From: a candidate division BRC1 bacterium ADurb.Bin183
Lineage (GTDB): Bacteria > Sumerlaeota > Sumerlaeia > MWCT01
Direction: 5' to 3'
DNA: 56,306 bases
NCBI GenBank assembly: GCA_002070185.1
Contig: MWCT01000016.1
Span: forward strand, 1-56,306
Below, piece by piece: positions 39,001 to 46,649 of the stretch. Both the position numbers and the translations under genes were made by a program. The notes below the pieces were generated by a model that searched no databases, was not told the origin of the DNA, and saw only the letters and a list, made by a program, of their open reading frames with translations. The number at the start of each line of letters is the position of its first letter. Positions within the stretch are counted from its first letter, which is position 1.

Positions 39001-39439
39001 ATGGAATGTGGAGGGCTATCTTCCCGCCGATTATATCCCTGTTGAATCGCAACGCGTGGGAATATACAAACGCCTCTCGGAGGCTCTGAAACGCAATCAA
39101 TTGCAGGATATCAACGATGAACTCAAAGATCGTTATGGCGCCATTCCCCTGCCGGTGGAAAATCTTATCAAGGTTTCGGAATTGCGCATTGCCGCAATGG
39201 AACGGGGCGTCAGACGTATTATCGAAACGCCGCAAGGTTATAAATTAAGCCTTCGCGCCGGCGCTGATATCGCCGAGTTTTCGCGCAACCTGCAAGAGTC
39301 CCGCCGCTCCATTAATGATAAAGCTCTCATCAAAGCCGAAGATGATGAAACGATTGTTGTTCAATATGCAAACTGGAGAAAACTCCCGCGGCTTGAAAAA
39401 GCAATCCATCTGTTAAGCGCAAAGGCTGCTCAGGAGTAA
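36014..39439 (+). CDS. mfd: Transcription-repair coupling factor Mfd
   Basis: 1141 residues, the normal length. Mfd removes RNA polymerase stalled at lesions and recruits UvrA for nucleotide-excision repair. The N-terminal UvrB-like part has 'FHFPDTETLPYE' and 'RGGIIDIF'; the RNA-polymerase-interacting/CarD-like domain starts at 'DEFVVHVDHGIGKFLG' in parts; the helicase part has Walker A GDVGYGKTE (624-632), DEEQ (725-728), 'TATPIPRTLYMA' and 'QLRGRVGR'; the TRCF domain ends the protein. No ribosome site is evident before ATG 36014. The next gene uses an AGGAG that overlaps the mfd stop region, so mfd is probably the first gene of a unit reaching 42815. The 184-base divergent gap to psuG must hold both promoters. 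Confidence 0.97.
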   Translation: MNRLQSFQIERLEGNEEFIRLRERLEKGEKAIPICGLAGSSLAYILAALCSKRSHPLLLIASNRERAEQMADDMQFFGVQNVFHFPDTETLPYELDEPHVEIAARQIESYEMLCRIADGEEFAEGKAPVIIAPLESLLQKILAPEFYRQKRVRIHWGQTLDINDLCARLVDIGYERSAVVEARGEFSVRGGIIDIFALPMENPIRIDLFGREVESIRPFDSFTQRSFQLKDTLEEVAIPPAKLVALTRKSIEANINLAVLLDYLSANALIVLDEPDAFEPQSERFEQLVEQQYFEASAHSEQHTPPERLYSSWSALHPRLGAFAVISHSQLSVLETGGAKSIRFASSSFEDVRPSFEHYLELIKTRQLADYHINVVCDNEGQLQRFDELLREHEISAASFIPGLKQDLKWSPEVGKGGLRDIVLSIGNLHEGFSLSGAQTLFITDREIFGRYKRRHVYRRVYKGAPIAAPTEIARDEFVVHVDHGIGKFLGIRTQMIDGRKVDLLEILYSDDARLLVPVDKIRLIQKYSIVENVQPSLDELGSKAWLARKKKTEEKIEQMADELLNLYARRTIANGYSYSSDTVWQSEFESSFIYEETLDQLTAIEQVKRDLEMDKPMDRLVCGDVGYGKTEVALRAAFKVVQEGKQVAVLAPTTILCQQHYNTFSERYAEYPYKVEMLSRFRTASEQRKILERVKNGEVHVIVGTHRLLSKDVAFSDLGLVIVDEEQRFGVQHKERLKEMRTSVDFLTLTATPIPRTLYMALSGLRDLSIINTPPPNRLPIKTRMIHWDDELIREAILRELNRGGQIFFVHNRIQNIDYIAERLKKIHPALRIAIAHGRLNENELEHVMLDFVDQKYDALLSTSIIENGLDIPNVNTIIINRADAFGLAQLYQLRGRVGRDVKQAYAYLITPAGEAITDAAIRRLAAINEFTELGVGFNIAMRDLEIRGSGNLLGKEQHGCIVSVGFDYYCSLLEKTVRRLKGEHVEDLQPPEIKWNVEGYLPADYIPVESQRVGIYKRLSEALKRNQLQDINDELKDRYGAIPLPVENLIKVSELRIAAMERGVRRIIETPQGYKLSLRAGADIAEFSRNLQESRRSINDKALIKAEDDETIVVQYANWRKLPRLEKAIHLLSAKAAQE

Positions 39440-39445
39440 TATCTT

Positions 39446-41161
39446 GTGAAGCGGAAAATATTTTGCATCCTGTTATTTTCAACGCCTCTTTTATTAACAG
39501 CGGATCAGATTGTTCTGAAGAATGGCGGCGTGATTAATGGCAGGATTGCGGTAAAAACAGAAAAAAAAATCACCATCCGCAGCGCCTCCGGCGAGTTGAC
39601 CATCCCGATAAATAATATCCGCCAATGGCGCATGGAAACGACCGCCGAAAATTTTTTATGGGATGCCGATGCCCGACTTGCCTTTGGCGACCTTGATGGG
39701 GCGTTGGCTGCGCTCGCCCAATCCCTTGCCGACGGTCTTTCTTATCCGGATTTAATTCAGTTTATTATGCCCAGAATAGAATCTATAGAAAAAATATTCG
39801 CGGAAAAAAAAGATAACAAAAATAAATATGGCGCGCAGATACTGTCCCTGTTTCCCGCTGACGGCATCGCTTATTTCAAAGACAACCCAACCAGCGCCTC
39901 GATGGAATTTGCATATTACATTGCTCGGATGCTCGCACAGAGCGACCAGCCGCAAAGCGCCGCCCGACTTTACATGTCTCTTTCGCATGATTGGTATGAA
40001 AAAAATAAACTAAACCAAACCGCTGCCGTCAATTTCCTCAAAAATGAAATCTTGCGCCTTGCCATGAGCGGAGATTATGACGGCGCTGTGGAAATTCTGG
40101 AATATCTGCAGGAGGTTGACCACGAACTGGGACGCTCCAGCAAGATTTTGCTTTATTTGAAATGGGCGGCGCGCCTTCGAGAACAAGGACAGTGGGAAGA
40201 GGCGGCAGATATTTATCAAACAAAAATTCAAGACATCTCGCGCGAATTGGCTGCCAATCGCCTCTCCTTTCTCCTCGATTATATTACCGGCGCGGCAAAA
40301 AAAGATTCAGATTGCGAAAGAGGAATCAAACTGCTCCAAAAATATGGAAACCTTTTGCCTCCCGACGAAAAATCTAAACAGTTTGCGGAACTTTCAATCG
40401 CCGCGGGCAAAATCGCCCTCGATGATAAACGCACCACTGCGGCTCGCGCTCTATTTCAATCCGCGTTTGAGGAACGCGGCGCAATTGACGAACGGCTCCT
40501 TTTGCTTTGCGATTATAAAGAACGCGCAACGCAACTAAAGCCGGATGATTATCTCGGACACTACAGGCTTGGATTGTTTTGCAGAAAATCCAGTCTCGAA
40601 TGCGAGGCGAGGCACCATTTCAATCTCGCGCTTGCCTCATCGGAACTCAAAGAAGAGGCGATAAATGAATTGGCGCTTCTGACGTCAAAAGAACGCCTTA
40701 AGTCTATGGCGGATGCCATAAAATTATTTGACATGAATGAATGGGCGGCTTGCCTTGACCTGCTCCAGCCTCTGTTGAATGATACAACGACAACGCAAGG
40801 TTTGGAAGAAGCCGCGCGTCTTGCATCGCTCTGCCGGCAAAAAATGCAAGCGGAGGGCGAAAAACGACCCGCCAAGGCGATTGTCCTTTTCCAACAGGCG
40901 GAAAGGTTTTTCATCTTTGAAGATTATGAACGCGCGCTCGAAAAACTGGAAATCATCCTGCGCTCATATCCCGACGTCCCCGTTGCAAGACAGTCAAAGG
41001 AACTGATGCAACGGGTAAAGCAGCGCCGCGACCTTGCCCGCCTCGAAGGAAAAGAGCCGCTCTCAACAGGAAAAGTTGTTAAACCGGAATATACTCCTCT
41101 TGACGCCGGCGAATTAAAGTCCCAGATAAATAATCTGCTTGATTCATTGAATGAGAAATAA
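39446..41161 (+). CDS. Exported TPR-like envelope protein
   Basis: 571 residues from GTG 39446, with AGGAG nine bases upstream. A short signal peptide (about 1-19, 'CILLFSTPLLLTA') is followed by a small beta domain (20-60, 'IVLKNGGVINGRI', 'GELTIPINNIRQW') of a kind often seen at the N-terminus of envelope proteins in PVC-type bacteria. The rest is alpha-helical with TPR-like repeats, for example 'AARLYMSLSHDWYEK', 'WAARLREQGQWEEAADIY' and 'FFIFEDYERALEKLEIILRSYP' in pieces. I do not recognise a specific family. Gaps of 6 and 3 bases join it to mfd and the next gene. Confidence 0.75.
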   Translation: MKRKIFCILLFSTPLLLTADQIVLKNGGVINGRIAVKTEKKITIRSASGELTIPINNIRQWRMETTAENFLWDADARLAFGDLDGALAALAQSLADGLSYPDLIQFIMPRIESIEKIFAEKKDNKNKYGAQILSLFPADGIAYFKDNPTSASMEFAYYIARMLAQSDQPQSAARLYMSLSHDWYEKNKLNQTAAVNFLKNEILRLAMSGDYDGAVEILEYLQEVDHELGRSSKILLYLKWAARLREQGQWEEAADIYQTKIQDISRELAANRLSFLLDYITGAAKKDSDCERGIKLLQKYGNLLPPDEKSKQFAELSIAAGKIALDDKRTTAARALFQSAFEERGAIDERLLLLCDYKERATQLKPDDYLGHYRLGLFCRKSSLECEARHHFNLALASSELKEEAINELALLTSKERLKSMADAIKLFDMNEWAACLDLLQPLLNDTTTTQGLEEAARLASLCRQKMQAEGEKRPAKAIVLFQQAERFFIFEDYERALEKLEIILRSYPDVPVARQSKELMQRVKQRRDLARLEGKEPLSTGKVVKPEYTPLDAGELKSQINNLLDSLNEK

Positions 41162-41164
41162 TTT

Positions 41165-42022
41165 ATGAAACAATGGAAATATGCAGATTTGCCGTGGGTG
41201 GAAAAACAGGGGGGCTGGCTCCTTTCGCTCTTCATCCATCTTGCAATATTCTCGTTTCTTTTGACCTATTCGCCATCAAGCAAAATCTCCCGCAACAGGG
41301 CATATCCTCGCCAAATATTTCTCAAGTTCTCCGCGCCGAAAGAAAACTCCGCCGATTCCTCGAAATTGCCTGAACCCGCCCGCGCCACTCAGGCAATGGA
41401 GCCGGAGGCATTGTTTACGGAAACTGCGTCTGCAAATCCGTATGAACATCCCGCCGTGCCCCATCCATACGAATCCGCCATCGCGGAATTTCGACGAGAA
41501 CAGGAAGATGCCGCAAAAGAACTTGCGCAATCCTTTGCCGGTCTGCGCGGCGAAATCGAAAGACGCGCCCCCGCAGAAACCAAAGCGGCGCCGGCGGATG
41601 TCAGTTCCATCGGCGCGGCGCAGGGAGCCGTCCGCGTGTTTGACATCTCAAAAGTCCCCGAAGCCGTCGCCGCGACAGTCCTTGAACGTTATGATATAAG
41701 AATATCGCAGAAGTATATGGATGGCGGCGCGTTCAATCCAAATTACTTAAGCAGCGCAAGGCTCCGCGATAAAACCTTTGTCAATGTTGCAGGTTCAGGT
41801 TTTTATGAAGTCTTTGAAGTATCGCGCCGCGCCGTCCAACGCCTGATCCTTCTTGAATCAAGGGAAATGGCGGTGCGCGGTCTCAACCCTGATAATACCC
41901 GCGTCATTAAGGTTGTCTTCGGCATCATTGAACTGAGCGGCGGCATCGCCCAAAACGAACAAAACGATTCAAAAGGCTATGATCTGGGCATCACGGAATT
42001 TCAGTTCGAGGAGATTAAATAG
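41165..42022 (+). CDS. TonB-like single-pass membrane protein of unknown function
   Basis: 285 residues. The N-terminus is cytoplasmic, with one hydrophobic helix (about 18-34, 'WLLSLFIHLAIFSFLLTY') followed by a Pro/Ala/Glu-rich stretch (about 55-145) and a compact C-terminal domain (about 150-285, 'FVNVAGSGFYEVFEVSRRAV', 'RVIKVVFGIIELSGG'). This topology resembles TonB or energy-transduction proteins, but I see no TonB C-terminal signature (YP motif). The preceding exported TPR protein ends three bases before, so the two may form one envelope complex. Confidence 0.7.
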   Translation: MKQWKYADLPWVEKQGGWLLSLFIHLAIFSFLLTYSPSSKISRNRAYPRQIFLKFSAPKENSADSSKLPEPARATQAMEPEALFTETASANPYEHPAVPHPYESAIAEFRREQEDAAKELAQSFAGLRGEIERRAPAETKAAPADVSSIGAAQGAVRVFDISKVPEAVAATVLERYDIRISQKYMDGGAFNPNYLSSARLRDKTFVNVAGSGFYEVFEVSRRAVQRLILLESREMAVRGLNPDNTRVIKVVFGIIELSGGIAQNEQNDSKGYDLGITEFQFEEIK

Positions 42023-42026
42023 AACT

Positions 42027-42815
42027 ATGCGCATATCTGAGATTTTGAAAGAATTAAATCAACTCATGGAAAAGGGCGATAGCGCAGCGCTGGCAACCAT
42101 CATTGCCGGCGAAGGCTCCACACCGCGTAAAATCGGCGCAAAGATGCTCATCCGTCCGGATGGCTCAACCATGGGAACAATCGGCGGAGGAATCGTTGAG
42201 GCGCAAGTCATCAAACGCGCTGTTGCCTCGATAAAAAACCGATGCCTGGAAGTGGCATCATATAATCTTAGGGCAATTAATGACCCAGATACCGATATGC
42301 GTTGCGGAGGAAGTATGACAGTCATGATTGAACCGGTAATCCCGCCCGATCCCGTTTTCATATTCGGCGGCGGACATGTGGGGTTTGCCATCTATAACAT
42401 CCTATCCACACTGGATTTCAATATCACTATTGTGGATGACCGAAAACTTTATGCCGCTTCCAAACGGTTCCCTCTTGCTAAAAAAGTCCTCTGCGCGCCC
42501 TTTGATAAAGCGTTTGAAAAAATCGCAATCAACGAACAGTCTTATATCATCATCTGCACTCGGGCGCATAAAAATGACGAAGACTGTCTGCGCCAAGCAT
42601 TCAAAACACCCGCCTGTTATATTGGGATGCTGGGCAGCCGAACAAAAGTGGCGGCGTTCAAAAAGATTCTGCAAGAAGACGGCGTCCCGAAACGCAGAAT
42701 AAATCAACTTCATTCCCCCATCGGACTCTCCATCGGCGCAGTCACGCCGGAGGAGATCGCCGTCAGCGTGGCTGCGGAACTGATTCAATTCCGCGCAAAC
42801 CGCTCCCATGCGTGA
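42027..42815 (+). CDS. XdhC/CoxI-family protein
   Basis: 262 residues from ATG 42027 (GAGGAGA eleven bases upstream, overlapping the end of the preceding gene); an earlier ATG at 41979 lies inside that gene. XdhC-type proteins sulfurate and insert the molybdenum cofactor into xanthine-dehydrogenase-family enzymes. The N-terminal domain has 'ATIIAGEGSTPRKIGAKMLI' in parts and 'GTIGGGIVEAQV'; the C-terminal Rossmann domain has 'FIFGGGHVGFAIYN', 'VDDR' and 'YIGMLGSRTKVAAFKKIL' in parts, 'SPIGLSIGAVTPEEIAVSVAAELI' in parts. No molybdoenzyme subunits are in the window, so its client is elsewhere. It closes the mfd unit. Confidence 0.92.
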   Translation: MRISEILKELNQLMEKGDSAALATIIAGEGSTPRKIGAKMLIRPDGSTMGTIGGGIVEAQVIKRAVASIKNRCLEVASYNLRAINDPDTDMRCGGSMTVMIEPVIPPDPVFIFGGGHVGFAIYNILSTLDFNITIVDDRKLYAASKRFPLAKKVLCAPFDKAFEKIAINEQSYIIICTRAHKNDEDCLRQAFKTPACYIGMLGSRTKVAAFKKILQEDGVPKRRINQLHSPIGLSIGAVTPEEIAVSVAAELIQFRANRSHA

Positions 42816-42843
42816 AACATCTCGACAAAAATTAAAAAACGTC

Positions 42844-42872
42844 TTGACGCCTTATCCTTAAATATTTCTAAA
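42844..42872 (+). promoter_or_regulatory. Possible sigma-70-type promoter upstream of the 42907 unit
   Basis: TTGACG (42844-42849) and TCTAAA (42867-42872) are 17 bases apart, 34 bases before the TTG start at 42907. The -10 match is only four of six, so confidence is moderate. Confidence 0.4.
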
Positions 42873-42906
42873 AATCATCTCAGTTGTATGATGGAAAGGC
42901 TTTTTC

Positions 42907-43341
42907 TTGGAAGGCGGAAAAAATGGCTCTCTGGATGGCGGCGAAACGTTAGAATGGAACGTTTACCCCGCCCGAAGCCACCCGCGCAAAACCGCGATCG
43001 CCTTATGCGTTATTGCGGCTTTTTGCCTTTTTGTGCTTTGGCGCACAAACGCTGTCATCTGGGCGGTTTTTTCAGCCGCTGTGCTTTTTCTATCCTTGAG
43101 CCGCTTTTTTTTGCCAACCCATTATACCCTAACGCCGGGGCATCTGATTATCAACTTCATGGGGATTCGCCGTAAAAAGGCGTGGTCTGAGTTCCGGCGC
43201 GCGGATGGAGTCAAAGGCGGGGTGTTTTTATCCCCTTTTGCCCAGCCTTCACGGCTGGATAATTATCGAGGGCTCCTCCTGCTTTGCAGAAACAATAAAC
43301 CTGAGGTGCTTGAGTTTGTCCAAAAGCGTATCCACGACTAA
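42907..43341 (+). CDS. Small two-TM protein with a PH-like C-terminal domain
   Basis: 144 residues from TTG 42907. A GGAAAGG site seven bases upstream and an in-frame stop at 42889 support this start. Two hydrophobic helices (about 28-46 'TAIALCVIAAFCLFVLW' and 47-65) are followed by 'HYTLTPGHLIINFMGIRRKKAWSEF' in parts, a pattern of bacterial PH-like domains, and a soluble end. No named family is recognised. It begins the tight gene array reaching 50487 and has a possible promoter just before it, so it may be the first subunit of that system. Confidence 0.65.
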   Translation: MEGGKNGSLDGGETLEWNVYPARSHPRKTAIALCVIAAFCLFVLWRTNAVIWAVFSAAVLFLSLSRFFLPTHYTLTPGHLIINFMGIRRKKAWSEFRRADGVKGGVFLSPFAQPSRLDNYRGLLLLCRNNKPEVLEFVQKRIHD

Positions 43342-43342
43342 A

Positions 43343-43681
43343 ATGACATTCCGTCAGAGGATGAGGAACGCCTTCGCCGTGGGTGATGAAGGCGAACCTG
43401 CGTCCGAAGACCTTGCCGCCCTCGATAGGCTCGCTTCCTTTATTGCGACTCGCCGCCTTGAAGCCCCGGCAATTTTATTCTTACAAAGCCTCGTGCCCAT
43501 TTCCTATCTGGGCAGCCAAGCAATGATCGGACTGGAGCCTATTGTCGGTCCATTTTGGCCCAAAGGCGATTGGGAACGCCTTGCGCGTATCTTTGAACGC
43601 CGTGATGGCATTGAACGTTTGACATTGCGAATTGAACACCTTGTTTCAGAAAGAGAAGCCAATGGAAGCAAAAGATCTTAA
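43343..43681 (+). CDS. Small conserved-looking protein of unknown function
   Basis: 112 residues from ATG 43343, one base after the previous stop; a longer frame from 43205 only shadows that gene. The middle reads 'LEAPAILFLQSLVPISYLGSQ' in parts then 'AMIGLEPIVGPF', a long hydrophobic or amphipathic helix pair, followed by 'ERLARIFERRDGIERLTLRIEHL' in parts, which looks like a charged helix or coiled coil. I do not recognise a domain. Its end overlaps the MutL-like start by 20 bases, so it is translationally coupled and probably acts with it at the membrane. Confidence 0.7.
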   Translation: MTFRQRMRNAFAVGDEGEPASEDLAALDRLASFIATRRLEAPAILFLQSLVPISYLGSQAMIGLEPIVGPFWPKGDWERLARIFERRDGIERLTLRIEHLVSEREANGSKRS

Positions 43682-45473
43682 TGTAATAATTGCAACAGAT
43701 TGCGGAAGCACAACAACCAAAGCCATCCTTATCGAAAAAAACGAAAAGGGTGAATACCGCCAAACCTTCCGAGGCGAAGCGCCCACAACCGTTGAAGAAC
43801 CTTACAATGACGTCACCCGCGGTGTCCTCAATGCATTTCAAGAAGTTCAGGAACTCTCCGGACGCAAAATCCTTGATGGCGAAAAAATCATTCATCCGGC
43901 TAACGGGAAAGAAGGCGTTGATATCTATATCTCTACATCCAGCGCGGGAGGCGGACTTCAAATGCTTGTGGCGGGCGCGGTGAAAGCCATGACGGCGGAA
44001 AGCGCCCAACGCGCCGCCCTTGGCGCAGGAGCCATTGTCATGGACGTCCTTGCATCCAATGATGGACGCCTGCCTCACCAGAAAATAGCCCGCATCCGAA
44101 GCCTCCGTCCCGATATGATTCTCCTGTCCGGCGGAACCGATGGCGGAACCGTGACACATGTTGTTGAAATGGCAGAATTCATCTCCGCCGCCAATCCCCG
44201 TCCCCGTCTTGGTCAAACATACACCCTCCCTGTTATTTATGCGGGCAATATCGCAGCCCGCGAAAATATAAAAGACGTCCTCGAAAAAAAGACAACCCTT
44301 TATATCACAGATAACATCCGCCCCACCCTCGAACGCGAAAACCTCTTCCCGGCGCGGCAGGAAATCCAAAACCTTTTTATGGAACATGTCATGGCGCAAG
44401 CGCCCGGCTACGGCAAATTAAAAGAATGGGTCGAAGTCCCCATCATGCCCACCCCAGGCGCAGTCGGATATCTCATCCACGCCGTTGCGGAAGAAGAGGG
44501 CATTAACGTTATGGGGGTGGATATCGGCGGGGCAACAACGGACGTCTTCAGCGATTTTGATGGCAACTTCAACCGCACCGTTTCTGCAAATCTGGGTATG
44601 AGCTACAGCGTTTCCAACGTCCTTGCCGAGGCGGGTTTGCAAAACGTGCTGCGCTGGCTGCCCTTTGAAATTGAAGAAGAAGACCTCGCCAACCGAATCA
44701 AAAATAAAATGATTCGACCAACAACCATTCCCCACACAAAAAATGAACTTATTATTGAGCAGGCGCTGGCGCGCGAAGCCCTGCGTCTGGCTTTTGAACA
44801 ACACAAACTCCTTGCCGTCAGCCTCAAAGGCGTTCAACGCCACCGCTCCGTTTCAGATACATTCTCCCAATCCGGCTCCGGCGAAACGCTGGTGGACATG
44901 ATGAAACTTAATCTGTTCATCGGCAGCGGCGGCGCCCTTTCCCATGCCCCCCGCCGGCGCCAGTCCATGCTTATGATGATTGACTCCTTTGCCCCGTTGG
45001 GCTTTACGCGCCTTGCTGTGGACAGCATCTTCATGATGCCGCATCTGGGCGTTCTGGCAAGCGTCAATAAAAAGGCGGCAAAAGAAGTTTTTGAAAAAGA
45101 TTGCCTCATCCCGTTGGGAACATGCATCGCTCCGGCGGGCGAAGCAAAAATCGGCGCGCCTTGTTTGGACATCAAGATTAAAATAGTTTCCAAATCGGAT
45201 GGTTCAACGCGCTCCATTTCAGAAAAAATTCCCGCAGGGTCTTTGCGAATTTATCCCATGACGCCCGATGAGGAGGCTGAAGTGGAGGCATCGCCCACCC
45301 GCCGTTTTGATCTCGGAGCAGGTATGGGCAAGCCCGTCAAAAAAACTCTGCTGGGCGGCGTAGTTGGCATCGTGGTTGATACACGGGGGCGCCCGCTGGT
45401 TTTTCCGGAAAAAAGCGCCGATTGCCGTTCTATGGTAGCGGGATGGTATCGTGATTTTGGAATGTATGATTAA
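43662..45473 (+). CDS. MutL-like ASKHA protein (glutamate mutase L family)
   Basis: 603 residues from ATG 43662. The frame has two ASKHA (actin/Hsp70/sugar-kinase) nucleotide motifs: 'ATDCGSTTTKAILIEK' with D13 and CGSTTTK (14-20), and 'GVDIGGATTDVF' with D287 and D294. 'LLSGGTDGG' and 'GAGAIVMDVLASNDG' in parts fit the same fold. The closest family I know is MutL, described beside adenosylcobalamin glutamate mutase in clostridia. No mutase subunits (MutS/MutE) or cobalamin genes are in the window, so a different role with the adjoining membrane proteins is likely. The long C-terminus (about 480-603) includes 'IPLGTCIAPAGEAKIGAPCLDIKIKIV' in parts and may form an extra domain. An AAGAGAAG site precedes the ATG. 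Confidence 0.88.
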   Translation: MEAKDLNVIIATDCGSTTTKAILIEKNEKGEYRQTFRGEAPTTVEEPYNDVTRGVLNAFQEVQELSGRKILDGEKIIHPANGKEGVDIYISTSSAGGGLQMLVAGAVKAMTAESAQRAALGAGAIVMDVLASNDGRLPHQKIARIRSLRPDMILLSGGTDGGTVTHVVEMAEFISAANPRPRLGQTYTLPVIYAGNIAARENIKDVLEKKTTLYITDNIRPTLERENLFPARQEIQNLFMEHVMAQAPGYGKLKEWVEVPIMPTPGAVGYLIHAVAEEEGINVMGVDIGGATTDVFSDFDGNFNRTVSANLGMSYSVSNVLAEAGLQNVLRWLPFEIEEEDLANRIKNKMIRPTTIPHTKNELIIEQALAREALRLAFEQHKLLAVSLKGVQRHRSVSDTFSQSGSGETLVDMMKLNLFIGSGGALSHAPRRRQSMLMMIDSFAPLGFTRLAVDSIFMMPHLGVLASVNKKAAKEVFEKDCLIPLGTCIAPAGEAKIGAPCLDIKIKIVSKSDGSTRSISEKIPAGSLRIYPMTPDEEAEVEASPTRRFDLGAGMGKPVKKTLLGGVVGIVVDTRGRPLVFPEKSADCRSMVAGWYRDFGMYD

Positions 45474-45508
45474 AAATGATAATTCTTCGGATTATGGAGT
45501 ATTAAAAT

Positions 45509-46648
45509 ATGGCGCATGTTTTTACGCCGGGATTGCAAGTCATCGAAAGCACCGTGATTGAAAAAGACCGCACGCTGCCTATCCCCGGACGTGTTTTAGT
45601 CAGAATGAACGAGTCCGTCAAAGCGGAACAAATTGTTGCGGAAACTGAAATCCCCAACGATGTGCAATCCATCAATGTCATGAACCTTCTGAGCATATCG
45701 GCAAAGGAAATACACAAGTTCATGTTGAAGCAGGAAGGCGACCCTGTGGCGGAGCATGAACCCATCGCCCAGAATAAACCATTTCTTGGACTCAAGTTTT
45801 TCCAGACTATTGTCCGCGCCCCATTCAACGGCACCCTTGAACGCATCTCGGATGTCACCGGACAAGTCTTGATTCGCAAACCGCCGCGCCAGATTTCAAT
45901 CCTTGCTTATGTGGACGGAAACGTCAAAAGCGTCTGCGAGGGAATGGGCGCCAATGTCCAGTGCCCCTGCACCTACATTCAGGGAATTTTTGGGATCGGC
46001 GGCGAAACATTCGGGGAAATCTGCATGGTCTCCTCTAACCCCGCCTCAGTCCTTGAAGAAAATGAAATTACCCCAAAACATGCAGGGAAAATAATTGTCG
46101 GCGGTTCGCACATCAGCTACAAAACATTCAAAAAGGCGATGGATATCGGCGTCAAAGGAGTTATCATCGGCGGTTTCCACGCTAAAGAATTGAAAGCCGT
46201 CCTCGGCTATGAACTGGGCGTTGCAATCACAGGAGATGAAGATATCCCCACAACCTTGATTGTGACCGAAGGATTTGGACGCATGGCAATGGCGGAGCGC
46301 ACATATAATCTGCTCAAGAAAAATAACGGTCGCCGCGCCTCCATTTCCGGCAGAACACAAATTCGCGCCGGTGTTATGCGCCCGGAAATCATTATTCCTT
46401 TTACAGCGGAAGAATCTAAAAACGCCAGACCTTACGACGCCAGCTCCGAGAGCGGCATCCAGATTGGAGACGAAGTGCGCATTATCCGCGAGCCTTATTT
46501 CGGGCGTCTGGGCAAACTGCTTGAACTCCCGCCAGATCTGACCAACATCGAGACCGAAGCCCAAGTCCGTATCATGAAGATTCAACTCTCCGATACCGGC
46601 GAGATAATCACCGTCCCGCGCGCTAACGTGGAACGGATTGAGGTGTAA
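45509..46648 (+). CDS. Uncharacterised protein with barrel-sandwich-like N-terminus and KOW-like C-terminus
   Basis: 379 residues. Residues about 20-140 look like two halves of a biotinyl/lipoyl-type barrel ('IPGRVLVRMNESVKAEQIVAE' in parts; 'VRAPFNGTLERISDVTGQVL' in parts). Residues about 190-270 are a Rossmann-like alpha/beta stretch ('KIIVGGSHISYKTFKKAMDIG' in parts, 'GVKGVIIGGFHAKEL'). Residues about 317-378 resemble a KOW/SH3-type domain ('GIQIGDEVRIIREPYFGRLGK' in parts, 'VPRANVERI'). C152 and C154 ('VQCPCTY') are a close Cys pair that could bind metal. A GGAG ribosome site precedes the ATG. It lies 35 bases after the MutL-like gene and one base before the FN3/DUF6754-like gene. I do not know the function. 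Confidence 0.82.
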   Translation: MAHVFTPGLQVIESTVIEKDRTLPIPGRVLVRMNESVKAEQIVAETEIPNDVQSINVMNLLSISAKEIHKFMLKQEGDPVAEHEPIAQNKPFLGLKFFQTIVRAPFNGTLERISDVTGQVLIRKPPRQISILAYVDGNVKSVCEGMGANVQCPCTYIQGIFGIGGETFGEICMVSSNPASVLEENEITPKHAGKIIVGGSHISYKTFKKAMDIGVKGVIIGGFHAKELKAVLGYELGVAITGDEDIPTTLIVTEGFGRMAMAERTYNLLKKNNGRRASISGRTQIRAGVMRPEIIIPFTAEESKNARPYDASSESGIQIGDEVRIIREPYFGRLGKLLELPPDLTNIETEAQVRIMKIQLSDTGEIITVPRANVERIEV

Positions 46649-46649
46649 A

